A DNA stretch of 64,000 bases from Streptomyces sp. DT2A-34 (GTDB lineage Bacteria; Actinomycetota; Actinomycetes; Streptomycetales; Streptomycetaceae): contig NZ_JASTWJ010000001.1 of assembly GCF_030499515.1 (NCBI RefSeq), positions 1,116,001-1,180,000 of the forward strand. The letters are read 5' to 3'. How positions within the stretch are numbered: position 1 is the first letter of the stretch; each line of letters begins with the position of its first letter. This document shows positions 52,524 to 62,923 of the stretch, piece by piece. Made by a program: the position numbers and the translations under genes. The notes beneath the pieces are model-generated. The model was not told the DNA's origin. It saw only the letters and a program-made list of their open reading frames with translations, and ran no database searches.

Positions 52524-54599
52524 ATGAGCACGCAGACACCGGACAGCTTCGAATGGACCGAACTCGACCGGCGTGCCGTCGACACGGCCCGCCTCCTGGC
52601 GGCAGATGCCGTTCAAAAGGTCGGGAACGGTCATCCGGGCACCGCGATGAGCCTCGCCCCGGCCGCGTACACGATCTTTCAGAAGGTGATGCGGCACGAT
52701 CCGGCCGACCCCGAGTGGACCGGGCGTGACCGTTTCGTCCTCTCCCCCGGCCACACCTCGCTGACCCTCTACACCCAGCTGTTCCTCGCCGGATACGAGC
52801 TGGAGCTCGACGACCTCAAGTCCTTCCGGACGCACGGTTCGAAGACGCCGGGTCACCCCGAGTACGGGCACACGGCAGGGGTCGAGACGACGACCGGCCC
52901 GCTGGGTCAGGGCGTCGCCAACGCCGTCGGCATGGCGATGGCCGCCCGTTACGAGCGCGGCCTGTTCGACCCCGAGGCCCCGCAGGGCGAGTCGCCGTTC
53001 GACCACACCATCTGGGCGATCGTCTCCGACGGCGACCTCCAGGAGGGCGTCTCCGCCGAGGCCTCCTCCCTCGCCGGACACCAGAAGCTCGGCAACCTGG
53101 TCTTCCTCTACGACGACAACCACATCTCCATCGAGGGCGACACCGCGACCGCGTTCTCCGAGGACGTGCTGGGGCGCTACGAGGCGTACGGCTGGCATGT
53201 GCAGCGGATCGAGCCCGCCGACAACGGCGACATCGACGTCCACGCGCTGTACGCGGCGCTCAAGGCGGCGCAGGCCGAGACCGAGCGCCCCTCGATCATC
53301 GCGATGCGCACGATCATCGCCTGGCCGGCCCCCAACGCCCAGAACACCGAGGCCTCCCACGGCTCCGCCCTCGGCACCGACGAGATCGCCGCCACCAAGC
53401 GCGTCCTCGGCTTCGACCCCGAGCGGTCCTTCGAGGTCGCCGACGAGGTCCTCGCCCACACCCGCCGCGCCCTCGACCGGGGTGCCGAGGCGCACGCAGC
53501 CTGGGACAAGCGGATCGACAAGTGGCGCGGCGCCGACGCGGAGCGGGCCCGGCTGTTCGACCGGATCGTCGCCGGGCAGCTGCCCGAGGGCTGGGAGGAC
53601 GCCCTTCCGGTGTTCGAGGAGGGCAAGTCGGTCGCGACCCGCGCCGCGTCCGGCAAGGTGCTCCAGGCGCTCGGCGGGGTCGTCCCGGAGCTGTGGGGCG
53701 GCTCGGCCGACCTGGCCGGCTCCAACAACACCACCATCGACAAGGCGAGTTCGTTCCTGCCGAAGGGCAACCCGCTGCCGGAGGCCGACCCGTACGGCCG
53801 CACGATCCACTTCGGCATCCGCGAGTTCTCGATGGCCGCGGCGATGAACGGCATCGCCCTGCACGGCAACACCCGTGTCTACGGCGGCACGTTCCTGGTG
53901 TTCTCCGACTACATGCGCAACGCGGTCCGCATGTCCGCGCTGATGCAGCTGCCGGTGACGTACGTCTGGACGCACGACTCCGTCGGCCTCGGCGAGGACG
54001 GCCCGACCCACCAGCCGGTCGAGCACCTGGCCTCGCTGCGTGCCATCCCGGGCCTGAACATCGTCCGCCCCGCCGACGCCAACGAGACCGCGGTCGCCTG
54101 GGCCGAGATCCTCAGGCGGCACTCCACCGACCCGGCCCCGCACGGCCTCGCGCTCACCCGGCAGGGTGTGCCGACGCTCCCGGTCAACTCCGATGCGGCG
54201 AAGGGCGGTTACGTCCTCCACGAGTCCTCCGGCGAGACGCCCGAGGTGATCCTCATCGCCACCGGCTCCGAGGTCCAGCTCGCCGTCGCCGCGCGGGAGC
54301 GGTTGGAGGCCGAGGGGATCGGTACCCGGGTGGTGTCGATGCCGTCCGTGGAGTGGTTCGAGGAGCAGCCGCGCGAGTACCGCGAGAGCGTCCTGCCGCC
54401 GGCCGTGAAGGCGCGGGTCGCCGTCGAGGCCGGTATCGGGCTCACCTGGTACCGGTTCGTGGGCGACGCCGGACGCATCGTCTCCCTGGAGCACTTCGGT
54501 GCCTCCGCCGACGCCAAGACGCTGTTCGCCGAGTACGGCTTCACCCCTGAGAACGTCGCCGCCGCAGCCCGCGAGTCCGTCGCCGCCGCCCGCGGTTGA
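52524..54599 (+). CDS. tkt: Transketolase
   Basis: This 691-residue thiamine diphosphate enzyme moves two-carbon ketol units in the pentose phosphate pathway. It contains [29 protein letters not shown], the cofactor-binding GDGDLQEG-like [12 protein letters not shown] region, and the C-terminal [20 protein letters not shown]. Length and motif order are standard. It heads an operon of seven genes. The ATG at 52524 is used, although its ribosome site (GAGGA) is rather far. Confidence 0.95.
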   Translation: MSTQTPDSFEWTELDRRAVDTARLLAADAVQKVGNGHPGTAMSLAPAAYTIFQKVMRHDPADPEWTGRDRFVLSPGHTSLTLYTQLFLAGYELELDDLKSFRTHGSKTPGHPEYGHTAGVETTTGPLGQGVANAVGMAMAARYERGLFDPEAPQGESPFDHTIWAIVSDGDLQEGVSAEASSLAGHQKLGNLVFLYDDNHISIEGDTATAFSEDVLGRYEAYGWHVQRIEPADNGDIDVHALYAALKAAQAETERPSIIAMRTIIAWPAPNAQNTEASHGSALGTDEIAATKRVLGFDPERSFEVADEVLAHTRRALDRGAEAHAAWDKRIDKWRGADAERARLFDRIVAGQLPEGWEDALPVFEEGKSVATRAASGKVLQALGGVVPELWGGSADLAGSNNTTIDKASSFLPKGNPLPEADPYGRTIHFGIREFSMAAAMNGIALHGNTRVYGGTFLVFSDYMRNAVRMSALMQLPVTYVWTHDSVGLGEDGPTHQPVEHLASLRAIPGLNIVRPADANETAVAWAEILRRHSTDPAPHGLALTRQGVPTLPVNSDAAKGGYVLHESSGETPEVILIATGSEVQLAVAARERLEAEGIGTRVVSMPSVEWFEEQPREYRESVLPPAVKARVAVEAGIGLTWYRFVGDAGRIVSLEHFGASADAKTLFAEYGFTPENVAAAARESVAAARG

Positions 54600-54627
54600 T
54601 CCGAACGCCAGAAGGAAGTTGATCACT

Positions 54628-55791
54628 GTGACCACCGAAGCAACCGCGACCACGGGGACGTTGAAGCGCCTGACCGACGAGGGCGTCTCGATCTGGCTGG
54701 ACGACTTGTCGCGCAAGCGCATCGAGTCGGGCAACCTCGCCGAGCTGATCGCGAACAGGAACGTCGTCGGTGTCACCACCAACCCGTCCATCTTCCAGGC
54801 CGCCATCGGCTCCGGCGAGGGCTACGAGGAGCAGCTCGCCGACCTCGCGGTGCGGGGTGTCACGGTCGACGAGGCCGTGCGCATGATGACGACCGCGGAT
54901 GTGCGTGCCGCCGCCGATATTCTGCATTCCGTATACGCCGCTACGGACGGCCGCGACGGCCGGGTCTCCATCGAGGTCGACCCGCGCCTCGCCCACAACA
55001 CGGCCGCCACCATCGCCGAGGCCAGGCAGCTGGCCTGGCTCGTCGACCGCCCCAACGTGATGATCAAGATCCCGGCGACCAAGGCCGGCCTGCCCGCCAT
55101 CACCGAGGTCATCGCCCAGGGCATCAGCGTCAACGTCACGCTGATCTTCTCCCTGGAGCGCTACCGCGAGGTGATGGACGCCTACCTGGCCGGTCTGGAG
55201 AAGGCCGCCGCGAAGGGCCTGGACCTCTCCGCCATCCACTCCGTGGCCTCCTTCTTCGTCTCCCGCGTCGACAGCGAGATCGACAAGCGGCTGACGGCGA
55301 TCGGCACGGACGAGGCCCTCGCTCTGAAGGGCAGGGCCGCGCTGGCCAACGCCCGTCTCGCCTACGAGGCCTACGAGGATGGGTTCGGCTCTGCCGACAA
55401 TTCGACACGCGGCGCCGACCGCTGGACCGCCCTCGCCGGCGCCAAGGCCAACAAGCAGCGCCCGCTGTGGGCCTCGACCGGCGTCAAGGACCCGGCGTAC
55501 AAGTCCACCCTGTACGTGGACGAACTGGTCGCGCCGGGCACCGTCAACACGATGCCCGAGGCCACCCTGAACGCCACCGCCGACCACGGCGAGATCACCG
55601 GCGACACGGTCACCGGCGGCTACGCACAGGCCCGCGCCGACCTGGCCGCCGTAGAGGCGCTCGGGATCTCGTACGACGACGTCGTCACCCTCTTGGAGGG
55701 CGAGGGCGTCGCCAAGTTCGAGGTGGCGTGGCAGGACCTGTTGGACGCCGTGAAGAAGTCGCTCGGCAGCAAGGGAGCTGACGCGGAATGA
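54628..55791 (+). CDS. tal: Transaldolase
   Basis: This 387-residue enzyme transfers a dihydroxyacetone unit between sugar phosphates. The Schiff-base lysine is in [12 protein letters not shown], and [11 protein letters not shown] near residue 50 is diagnostic of the long actinobacterial Tal. The GTG start follows GAAGGAAG. The stop overlaps the zwf start (ATGA). Confidence 0.95.
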   Translation: MTTEATATTGTLKRLTDEGVSIWLDDLSRKRIESGNLAELIANRNVVGVTTNPSIFQAAIGSGEGYEEQLADLAVRGVTVDEAVRMMTTADVRAAADILHSVYAATDGRDGRVSIEVDPRLAHNTAATIAEARQLAWLVDRPNVMIKIPATKAGLPAITEVIAQGISVNVTLIFSLERYREVMDAYLAGLEKAAAKGLDLSAIHSVASFFVSRVDSEIDKRLTAIGTDEALALKGRAALANARLAYEAYEDGFGSADNSTRGADRWTALAGAKANKQRPLWASTGVKDPAYKSTLYVDELVAPGTVNTMPEATLNATADHGEITGDTVTGGYAQARADLAAVEALGISYDDVVTLLEGEGVAKFEVAWQDLLDAVKKSLGSKGADAE

Positions 55792-57335
55792 CCTCCGACA
55801 CCACTGACACCCCCGACTGGGACAACCCCCTGCGCGATGCGCGCGACCGCCGTCTGCCCCGGATCGCGGGCCCGTCCGGCCTCGTCATCTTCGGCGTCAC
55901 CGGCGACCTGTCCCGCAAGAAGCTGATGCCGGCCGTGTACGACCTCGCCAACCGCGGGATGCTGCCGCCGGGCTTCTCCCTCGTCGGGTTCGCCCGCCGG
56001 GACTGGGAGGACCAGGACTTCGCCCAGGTCGTGCACGACTCGGTGCGCGAGCACGCCCGTACGGAGTTCCGCGAGGAGGTCTGGCAGCAGCTCGCCGAGG
56101 GCATGCGGTTCATCCCGGGTGACTTCGACGACGACGAGGCGTTCAAGCAGCTGCGCCAGACGGTCGACGAGCTCGACGCGGCGCGCGGTACGAGCGGCAA
56201 CTACGCCTTCTACCTCTCCGTACCGCCGAAGTTCTTCCCGAAGGTCGTGCGGCAGCTGAAGAAGCACGGTCTGGCGGACGCTCCCGAGGGGTCCTGGCGG
56301 CGGGCGGTCATCGAGAAGCCGTTCGGCCGCGACCTCGCGAGCGCCCGGGAGCTCAACGCGATCGTGCACGACGTGTTCGACCCGGAGCAGGTCTTCCGCA
56401 TCGACCACTACCTGGGCAAGGAGACCGTCCAGAACATCCTGGCGCTGCGGTTCGCGAACCAGATGTTCGAGCCGATCTGGAACCGGTCATATGTCGACCA
56501 CGTACAGATCACCATGGCCGAGGACATCGGCATCGGCGGCCGGGCGGGCTACTACGACGGCATCGGCTCGGCCCGTGACGTCATCCAGAACCACCTGCTC
56601 CAGCTGATGGCGCTGACCGCCATGGAGGAGCCGGCCGCCTTCGACGCCGGGTCGCTGCTCACCGAGAAGCTGAAGGTGCTCAAGGCGGTGAAGCTGCCGG
56701 AGGACCTGGGCAAGCACACCGTGCGCGGGCAGTACGCGGCGAGCTGGCAGGGCGGCGAGCAGGTCTTCGGGTACCTCCAGGAGGACGGTATCGACGCGCG
56801 GTCGAAGACCGACACGTACGCCGCGATCAAGCTGAACGTCGACAACCGTCGCTGGGCGGGCGTGCCGTTCTATCTGCGCACCGGCAAGCGGCTCGGGCGG
56901 CGGGTCACCGAGATCGCGGTGGTCTTCCAGCGGGCGCCGCACTCCCCCTTCGACTCCACGGCCACCGAGGAGCTCGGCCAGAACGCCATCGTCATCCGCG
57001 TCCAGCCGGACGAGGGCGTGACGGTGCGGTTCGGCTCCAAGGTGCCGGGCACCTCGATGGAGATCCGGGACGTGACGATGGACTTCGCCTACGGCGAGTC
57101 GTTCACCGAGTCCAGCCCGGAGGCGTACGAGCGGCTCATCCTGGACGTCCTCCTCGGGGACGCCAATTTGTTCCCCCGCCACCAGGAAGTGGAAGAGTCC
57201 TGGAAGATCCTCGACCCGATCGAGGAGTACTGGGACACCCACGGCAAGCCGGCGCAGTACGCGTCCGGCAGCTGGGGACCCGAGGAAGCCGACGAGATGC
57301 TCGCACGAGACGGACGGAGCTGGCGCAGGCCATGA
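55788..57335 (+). CDS. zwf: Glucose-6-phosphate dehydrogenase
   Basis: This 515-residue enzyme oxidises glucose 6-phosphate, making NADPH. It has the nucleotide-binding [26 protein letters not shown] and the catalytic [14 protein letters not shown]. The full length is normal. It is coupled by four-base overlaps to tal and opcA. Confidence 0.96.
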   Translation: MTSDTTDTPDWDNPLRDARDRRLPRIAGPSGLVIFGVTGDLSRKKLMPAVYDLANRGMLPPGFSLVGFARRDWEDQDFAQVVHDSVREHARTEFREEVWQQLAEGMRFIPGDFDDDEAFKQLRQTVDELDAARGTSGNYAFYLSVPPKFFPKVVRQLKKHGLADAPEGSWRRAVIEKPFGRDLASARELNAIVHDVFDPEQVFRIDHYLGKETVQNILALRFANQMFEPIWNRSYVDHVQITMAEDIGIGGRAGYYDGIGSARDVIQNHLLQLMALTAMEEPAAFDAGSLLTEKLKVLKAVKLPEDLGKHTVRGQYAASWQGGEQVFGYLQEDGIDARSKTDTYAAIKLNVDNRRWAGVPFYLRTGKRLGRRVTEIAVVFQRAPHSPFDSTATEELGQNAIVIRVQPDEGVTVRFGSKVPGTSMEIRDVTMDFAYGESFTESSPEAYERLILDVLLGDANLFPRHQEVEESWKILDPIEEYWDTHGKPAQYASGSWGPEEADEMLARDGRSWRRP

Positions 57336-58267
57336 AGATCGACCTGACCGACACCACGGCAAGCAAGATCAACAAGGCGCTGGTGCAGGGCCGCCGCGCG
57401 ATCGGCACGCCGGCCGTGGGCATGGTCCTGACGATGGTGATCGTCACGGACGAGGAGAACGCGTACGACTCGATCAAGGCTGCCGAGGAGGCCTCGCACG
57501 AGCACCCCGCGCGCACCCTGGTCGTCATCAAGCGGCACGCGCGCACCCCGCGCGACCGCACCCGCTCGCACCTGGACGCCGAGGTCCGGGTGGGCGCCGA
57601 CGCCGGCACCGGCGAGACGGTGATCCTGCGGATGTACGGCGAGGTGTCCGAGCACGCCGACTCGGTGGTGCTGCCGCTGCTGCTGCCGGACGCGCCGGTC
57701 GTGGTGTGGTGGCCGGTGGAAGCGCCGGACAACCCGGCGAAGGACCCGCTGGGCGCGCTGGCCCAGCGCCGGATCACCGATCTGTACACCACCGAGACCC
57801 CGCTGGCGGACCTGGAGCTGCGCGCCCGCTCCTACGCGCCCGGCGACACCGACCTCGCCTGGACCCGGCTCACCCCGTGGCGCTCGATGCTCGCCGCGGC
57901 CCTGGACCAGGCCCGGGTCCCGATCGTCTCGGCAGCCGTGGAGGCCGAGGCCGACAACCCGGCGGCCGAGCTGCTGGCCCGCTGGCTGGAGGCCCGCCTG
58001 CACGTCACCGCCGAGCGGGTCGTCACCGCCGGACCGGTCGTCACGGGCGTACGGCTCGGCACCGAGAACGGCGAGATCGTCATCGACCGTCCCGAGGGCC
58101 CGCTGGCCACGCTGACCCTGCCGGACCAGCCGTCGCGCACCCTCGCGCTGAAGGTCCGCACCACCTCCGAACTCATCGCCGAGGAGCTCAGGCGCCTCGA
58201 CGCGGACGAGATGTACGCCGTCGCCCTGCGGGGCGAGGCCACCAAGGAGACCCCCGACCATGTCTGA
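57332..58267 (+). CDS. opcA: OpcA, glucose-6-phosphate dehydrogenase assembly protein
   Basis: This 311-residue protein is of the OpcA family, which activates and helps assemble Zwf in cyanobacteria and actinobacteria. Typical stretches are [18 protein letters not shown] and [10 protein letters not shown]. The ATG lies in the zwf stop region, and the end overlaps pgi by eight bases, so Zwf and OpcA are co-translated. Confidence 0.94.
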   Translation: MKIDLTDTTASKINKALVQGRRAIGTPAVGMVLTMVIVTDEENAYDSIKAAEEASHEHPARTLVVIKRHARTPRDRTRSHLDAEVRVGADAGTGETVILRMYGEVSEHADSVVLPLLLPDAPVVVWWPVEAPDNPAKDPLGALAQRRITDLYTTETPLADLELRARSYAPGDTDLAWTRLTPWRSMLAAALDQARVPIVSAAVEAEADNPAAELLARWLEARLHVTAERVVTAGPVVTGVRLGTENGEIVIDRPEGPLATLTLPDQPSRTLALKVRTTSELIAEELRRLDADEMYAVALRGEATKETPDHV

Positions 58268-59924
58268 CCCCCTGTCCGACTCCACCCGGCTCACCCGGCG
58301 CCCCGAGTGGGTGGCCCTGGAGGACCACCGCGCGGACACGCTGCAGCGCCCGCGGCTGCGTGAGCTGTTCGCGGCCGACCCCTCGCGCGCGCAGCGGTAC
58401 GTGGTGCGCGTCGGCGATCTGCGCATCGACTACTCCAAGCACCTGATCAACGACGAGACGCTCGCGCTGCTGCAGGAACTGGCCGCCGCCACCGACGTGT
58501 TCGGGCTGCGGGACGCGATGTTCCGGGGCGCGAAGATCAACGTCACCGAGGACCGGGCGGTGCTCCACACCGCCCTGCGCGCCGCGGCCGACGCGGTGAT
58601 CGAGGTCGACGGCGAGAACGTCGTGCCCGAGGTGCACGCGGTGCTCGACAAGATGAGCGCGTTCGCGGACCGCGTCCGCTCCGGCGAGTGGACCGGCCAC
58701 ACGGGCCGCCGTATCCGCAACGTCGTCAACATCGGCATCGGCGGCTCCGATCTCGGTCCGGCCATGGCGTACGAGGCCCTTCGCCCGTTCACGGCACGGG
58801 AGTTGACGTTCCGGTTCGTGTCCAACGTCGACGGCGCCGACCTCCACGAGGCGGTCCGGGACCTGGACCCGGCGGAGACCCTGTTCATCGTCGCGTCCAA
58901 GACGTTCACCACGATCGAGACGATCACCAACGCCACCTCGGCCCGTTCCTGGCTGCTGGCCGGGCTCGGCGGCGAGGACAAGGCGGTCGCCAAGCACTTC
59001 GTCGCGCTGTCGACGAATGCCGAGAAGGTGGCGGACTTCGGCATCGACCCGGACAACATGTTCGAGTTCTGGGACTGGGTCGGCGGGCGGTATTCGTACG
59101 ACTCCGCCATCGGCCTCTCGCTGATGATCGCCATCGGTCCGGACCGATTCCGGGAGATGCTCGACGGCTTCCGCATCGTCGACGAGCACTTCAAGAGCGC
59201 GCCCGCCGAGACCAACGCCCCGCTGATCATGGGCCTGTTGGGCATCTGGTACGGCAATTTCTTCGGCGCCGAGTCGCATGCGGTGCTGCCGTACTCGCAC
59301 TACCTGTCGAAGTTCACGGCGTATCTCCAGCAGCTGGACATGGAGTCCAACGGCAAGTCGGTCGACCGCGACGGCCATGTCGTGGGCTGGGAGACCGGTC
59401 CGGTGGTGTGGGGCACGCCCGGGACCAACGGGCAGCACGCCTACTACCAGCTGATCCACCAGGGCACCCGGCTCATCCCGGCCGACCTGATCGGCTTCGC
59501 CCGACCGGTCGCCGAGCTGAGTGACGACCTCAAGGCGCAGCACGACCTGTTGATGGCGAACCTCTTCGCCCAGGGCCAGGCGCTCGCCTTCGGCAAGACC
59601 GCTGACGAAGTGCGCGCGGAGGGTGTGCCCGAGGAGCAGGTCCCGCACCGCACCTTCCTCGGCAACCACCCCACCACCACGATCCTCGCCCCCGAGCTGA
59701 CCCCGTCGGTCCTCGGCCAGCTGGTCGCCCTCTACGAGCACAAGGTGTTCGTCCAGGGCGCCGTCTGGAACATCGACTCCTTCGACCAGTGGGGGGTGGA
59801 GCTGGGCAAGGTCCTCGCCAAGCGGGTCGAGCCCGCGCTGACGGAGGGCGCGGACGTCCCCGGTCTCGACGCCTCCACCGCCGCCCTCGTGGCCGCCTAC
59901 CGCGAACTCAAGGAAGTGAACTGA
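58260..59924 (+). CDS. pgi: Glucose-6-phosphate isomerase
   Basis: This 554-residue enzyme interconverts glucose 6-phosphate and fructose 6-phosphate. The two family signatures are present: [16 protein letters not shown] with [11 protein letters not shown], and the C-terminal [16 protein letters not shown]. The catalytic [12 protein letters not shown] region is also visible. Confidence 0.96.
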   Translation: MSDPLSDSTRLTRRPEWVALEDHRADTLQRPRLRELFAADPSRAQRYVVRVGDLRIDYSKHLINDETLALLQELAAATDVFGLRDAMFRGAKINVTEDRAVLHTALRAAADAVIEVDGENVVPEVHAVLDKMSAFADRVRSGEWTGHTGRRIRNVVNIGIGGSDLGPAMAYEALRPFTARELTFRFVSNVDGADLHEAVRDLDPAETLFIVASKTFTTIETITNATSARSWLLAGLGGEDKAVAKHFVALSTNAEKVADFGIDPDNMFEFWDWVGGRYSYDSAIGLSLMIAIGPDRFREMLDGFRIVDEHFKSAPAETNAPLIMGLLGIWYGNFFGAESHAVLPYSHYLSKFTAYLQQLDMESNGKSVDRDGHVVGWETGPVVWGTPGTNGQHAYYQLIHQGTRLIPADLIGFARPVAELSDDLKAQHDLLMANLFAQGQALAFGKTADEVRAEGVPEEQVPHRTFLGNHPTTTILAPELTPSVLGQLVALYEHKVFVQGAVWNIDSFDQWGVELGKVLAKRVEPALTEGADVPGLDASTAALVAAYRELKEVN

Positions 59925-59925
59925 C

Positions 59926-60804
59926 ATGCAGCTCGGTCTCATCGGTCTCGGCAAGATGGGCGGCAACATGCGCGAGCGGATCCGCCGCGCCGGCCACACC
60001 GTCATCGGCTACGACCGCAACCCCGAGGTCTCCGACGTCGAGAGCCTCGAAGAGCTGGTCGGGCAGCTCGACGCGCCGCGCACGGTGTGGGTGATGGTCC
60101 CGGCCGGCACCGCCACCCAGACCGTCATCGACGAGCTCAAGGACCTGCTCTCCCCCGGCGACACGGTGGTCGACGGCGGCAACTCCCGCTGGACGGACGA
60201 CGAGAAGCACGCCGCGGAACTCGGCGTCAAAGGCATCGGCTTCGTCGACGCGGGCGTCTCCGGCGGCGTATGGGGCCTGCAGAACGGCTACGCGCTGATG
60301 GTCGGCGGCGACAAGGGGCACGTGGAGCGCCTGAAGCCGATCTTCGAGGCACTCAAGCCGGAGGGACCGTACGGCTATGTCCACGCCGGCCGGGTCGGCG
60401 CGGGGCACTTCTCGAAGATGGTCCACAACGGCATCGAGTACGCCATGATGCAGGCCTACGCCGAGGGCTGGGAGCTGCTGGAGAAGGTCGACTCGGTGGA
60501 CAACGTCCGCGAGGTGTTCCGCTCCTGGCAGGAGGGCACGGTCATCCGCTCCTGGCTGCTGGACCTCGCGGTGAACGCCCTCGACGAGGACGAGCACCTG
60601 GGCAAGCTGCGCGGCTACGCGGAGGACTCCGGTGAGGGCCGGTGGACCGTCGAGGCGGCCATCGACAACGCCGTACCGCTGCCCGCGATCACCGCCTCGC
60701 TCTTCGCCCGGTTCGCGTCCCGTCAGGACGACTCCCCGCAGATGAAGATGATCGCGGCGCTGCGCAACCAGTTCGGCGGGCACGCCGTCGAGTCGAAGGA
60801 GTAG
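59926..60804 (+). CDS. gnd: 6-phosphogluconate dehydrogenase, short (YqeC/GntZ) type
   Basis: This 292-residue decarboxylating dehydrogenase has LGLIGLGKMGGNMRERI, GDTVVDGGNSRW, DAGVSGGVWGLQNGYALMVGG and GHFSKMVHNGIEYAMMQ. The short form lacks the long C-terminal helix domain of GndA and often prefers NAD+, so it may yield NADH rather than NADPH; this is inference. It starts one base after the pgi stop. Confidence 0.94.
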   Translation: MQLGLIGLGKMGGNMRERIRRAGHTVIGYDRNPEVSDVESLEELVGQLDAPRTVWVMVPAGTATQTVIDELKDLLSPGDTVVDGGNSRWTDDEKHAAELGVKGIGFVDAGVSGGVWGLQNGYALMVGGDKGHVERLKPIFEALKPEGPYGYVHAGRVGAGHFSKMVHNGIEYAMMQAYAEGWELLEKVDSVDNVREVFRSWQEGTVIRSWLLDLAVNALDEDEHLGKLRGYAEDSGEGRWTVEAAIDNAVPLPAITASLFARFASRQDDSPQMKMIAALRNQFGGHAVESKE

Positions 60805-60810
60805 CGGGCC

Positions 60811-61398
60811 GTGGGGGATCTCCTGCTGGTCCGCCACGGTGAGACGGAGTGGAGCAGATCGGGACAGCACACCAGCTGGACCGACCTGCCCCTCACCCGG
60901 GCCGGCGAGGAACAGGCCAAGTCCCTGGCCCCGCTCCTCGCCGGCCGGGTCTTCTCCCTGGCGCTCACCAGCCCGCTGAGCCGCGCCGCCCGCACCGCCG
61001 AACTGGCGGGCGTGACCGGGGCCGTACCGGAACCGGACCTGCGCGAGTGGGACTACGGCGGCTACGAGGGTGTCACCACCGTCGACATCCACCGCTCCCG
61101 CCCCGACTGGGACCTGTGGACCGACGGGGTCCCGCCGGGACCGGACGGTCACCCCGGCGAGTCGCCGGCCGAGGTGGGGGCACGTGCCGACCGGGTGCTC
61201 GCCCGCGTGGAGGTGGCGCTGCTCGACGGCGACGTCGTCCTCGTGGCGCACGGCCACTTCCTGCGCGTCGTGACGGCCCGCCGACTGGGGCTGACCCCGG
61301 CGGACGGGCGGTTGTTCCAGCTGGCGACGGGCACGGTGGGCCGGCTGTCGACGGAGCACGGGCGACCGGTGATCGCGGAGTGGAACACCCGGCCGTAA
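60811..61398 (+). CDS. Histidine phosphatase family protein
   Basis: This 195-residue protein of the phosphoglycerate mutase-like superfamily has the phosphohistidine motif LLLVRHGETEWS at its start and the second His in LVAHGHFLRVV (about 148-158). It starts with GTG six bases after gnd. Its coupling to the operon suggests a sugar-phosphate phosphatase, for example acting on a bisphosphate or an excess intermediate. Confidence 0.87.
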   Translation: MGDLLLVRHGETEWSRSGQHTSWTDLPLTRAGEEQAKSLAPLLAGRVFSLALTSPLSRAARTAELAGVTGAVPEPDLREWDYGGYEGVTTVDIHRSRPDWDLWTDGVPPGPDGHPGESPAEVGARADRVLARVEVALLDGDVVLVAHGHFLRVVTARRLGLTPADGRLFQLATGTVGRLSTEHGRPVIAEWNTRP

Positions 61399-61450
61399 CT
61401 CCCTCGGCGGAGTTGACAGGTTCGGCAGGCCGGCGTCAGAGTCCCGGCTG

Positions 61451-62917
61451 ATGGAGATCAACGATCTGACGCCGGCCGAACTGCGGGTGTGGCAGGCCTT
61501 TCCCAGGGGCGAGGCCGTGGAATTCCGCGCGGCGCAGGACGAGGGCGCGGCCGAGGGCGCCGACTGGGGTTCCCAACGGACCGTCCGGGCCACGGTGTTG
61601 AGGGCTCTGCTGCTCGACGGCCCGGTGGAGAGCGGGGAGGTGGCCGCCCTCAAAGTGGCGGGCGCGCGCATCACCGGCGTACTGGACCTGCGGTACGCGA
61701 CGGTCGACAGCGTCGTACGCCTGAGTCACTGCCGGTTCGACGACGTCCCGGACCTCTCCGGCGCCCAGTTGAAGTACCTCAATCTGACCGGGTCCCGGAT
61801 GCCGGGTCTGGCGTCCGCGCGGGTCCGGGTCGACGGCGGACTGCGGCTGACGGGCTGCCGGTTCGACGGGCCGGTGCGGCTCGGTGGGGCGCAGGTCGCC
61901 GGGGCGCTGTATCTGGAGGGCGCGGAGGTGACCGCGCCGGAGGGAAACGAGCGTCCGGTCCTCCAGCTCCACCAGGTGACCGTCGGAGAGGACCTGTGCG
62001 CGTCCCGGCTGCGCACGCGCGGGGAGATCCGCCTCAACGGCGCCACGGTCAGCGGCTCGCTCCGGCTGGAGGACGCCGAGCTCCGTCATCCCGGCGGCTT
62101 CGTCCTCAACGCCGAGGCCCTCGACGTGGGCGCCAACGTCCTCGGCCGGCGGCTGAGCGCACACGGCCGTATCGACCTGCGCGGCGCCCGCATACCCGGT
62201 CGGCTCGACCTGCTGTACAGCCGGTTGTCCCACCCCGGCGGCACCGCGATGCGGGCGAGCAGCTGTGTCATCGGCGAGGTGTGGCTGCGCAAGGGTCCGC
62301 CGATCGAGGGCATGCTCAACCTGCGCCGCTCCCAGATAGAACACCTCAACCTGGAGCCGGAGATGCTCCCGGACCAGGTCCGCCTGCTCGACCTCACCTA
62401 TGTCTCCCTGACCCCGCACGTGCCGCCCGAGCATCGGCTGCCCATGCTGGAGCGGGACGAGGACACGTTCGACCCGCACGGATACGAGCAGTTGACGGCC
62501 GCCTACCGCCGCACCGGCGACGACCACGCCGCCCGCCTCGTCCAGCTCGCCAAGCAGCGCCACCACCGCACGACCCTGCCCTGGTACGGCCGGCTGTGGG
62601 GCCACGTCCAGGACGCCACCGTCGGCTACGGTTTCCGGCCGATGCGCGCCCTGGGCTGGCTGCTGTCCCTGCTCGCCGTCGGCTCCATCGCCTTCGCGCT
62701 GCACACACCCCCGGCGCTGAAGGCCGACGAGGCTCCGCAGTTCAACCCGGTGTTCTACACCCTCGACCTGCTGCTGCCGGTGATCTCCTTCGGGCAGGAA
62801 CCGGCGTTCGCGCCGCAGGGCGGGCAGCAGTGGCTGTCGTACGTCCTCGTCCTCACCGGCTGGATCCTCGCCACGACGGTCGTCGCCGGCGTGACGCGGA
62901 CCGTCAACCGCCAGTAG
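61451..62917 (+). CDS. Beta-helix-like membrane protein of unknown function
   Basis: This 488-residue protein consists of an N-terminal helical part, a long stretch (about 70-310) of irregular repeats with A/G/L/R periodicity (GARITGVLDLRYATV; GAQVAGALYLEGAEV; GATVSGSLRLEDAEL) like a pentapeptide- or bactofilin-type solenoid, a linker with DPHGYEQLTAAYRRTGDDHAA, and two to three membrane segments at the end (GWLLSLLAVGSIAFAL; WLSYVLVLTGWILATTVVA). The repeats probably lie in the cytoplasm, anchored by the C-terminal segments. No catalytic motif was recognised. Confidence 0.75.
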   Translation: MEINDLTPAELRVWQAFPRGEAVEFRAAQDEGAAEGADWGSQRTVRATVLRALLLDGPVESGEVAALKVAGARITGVLDLRYATVDSVVRLSHCRFDDVPDLSGAQLKYLNLTGSRMPGLASARVRVDGGLRLTGCRFDGPVRLGGAQVAGALYLEGAEVTAPEGNERPVLQLHQVTVGEDLCASRLRTRGEIRLNGATVSGSLRLEDAELRHPGGFVLNAEALDVGANVLGRRLSAHGRIDLRGARIPGRLDLLYSRLSHPGGTAMRASSCVIGEVWLRKGPPIEGMLNLRRSQIEHLNLEPEMLPDQVRLLDLTYVSLTPHVPPEHRLPMLERDEDTFDPHGYEQLTAAYRRTGDDHAARLVQLAKQRHHRTTLPWYGRLWGHVQDATVGYGFRPMRALGWLLSLLAVGSIAFALHTPPALKADEAPQFNPVFYTLDLLLPVISFGQEPAFAPQGGQQWLSYVLVLTGWILATTVVAGVTRTVNRQ

Positions 62918-62923
62918 GCCGGC

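Noticed and set aside
48637..52539. A 1,300-codon open frame on the minus strand
   Set aside because: It covers the L,D-transpeptidase, GH16 and AraC genes in other frames, and its product is Arg/Gly-rich without domain motifs.
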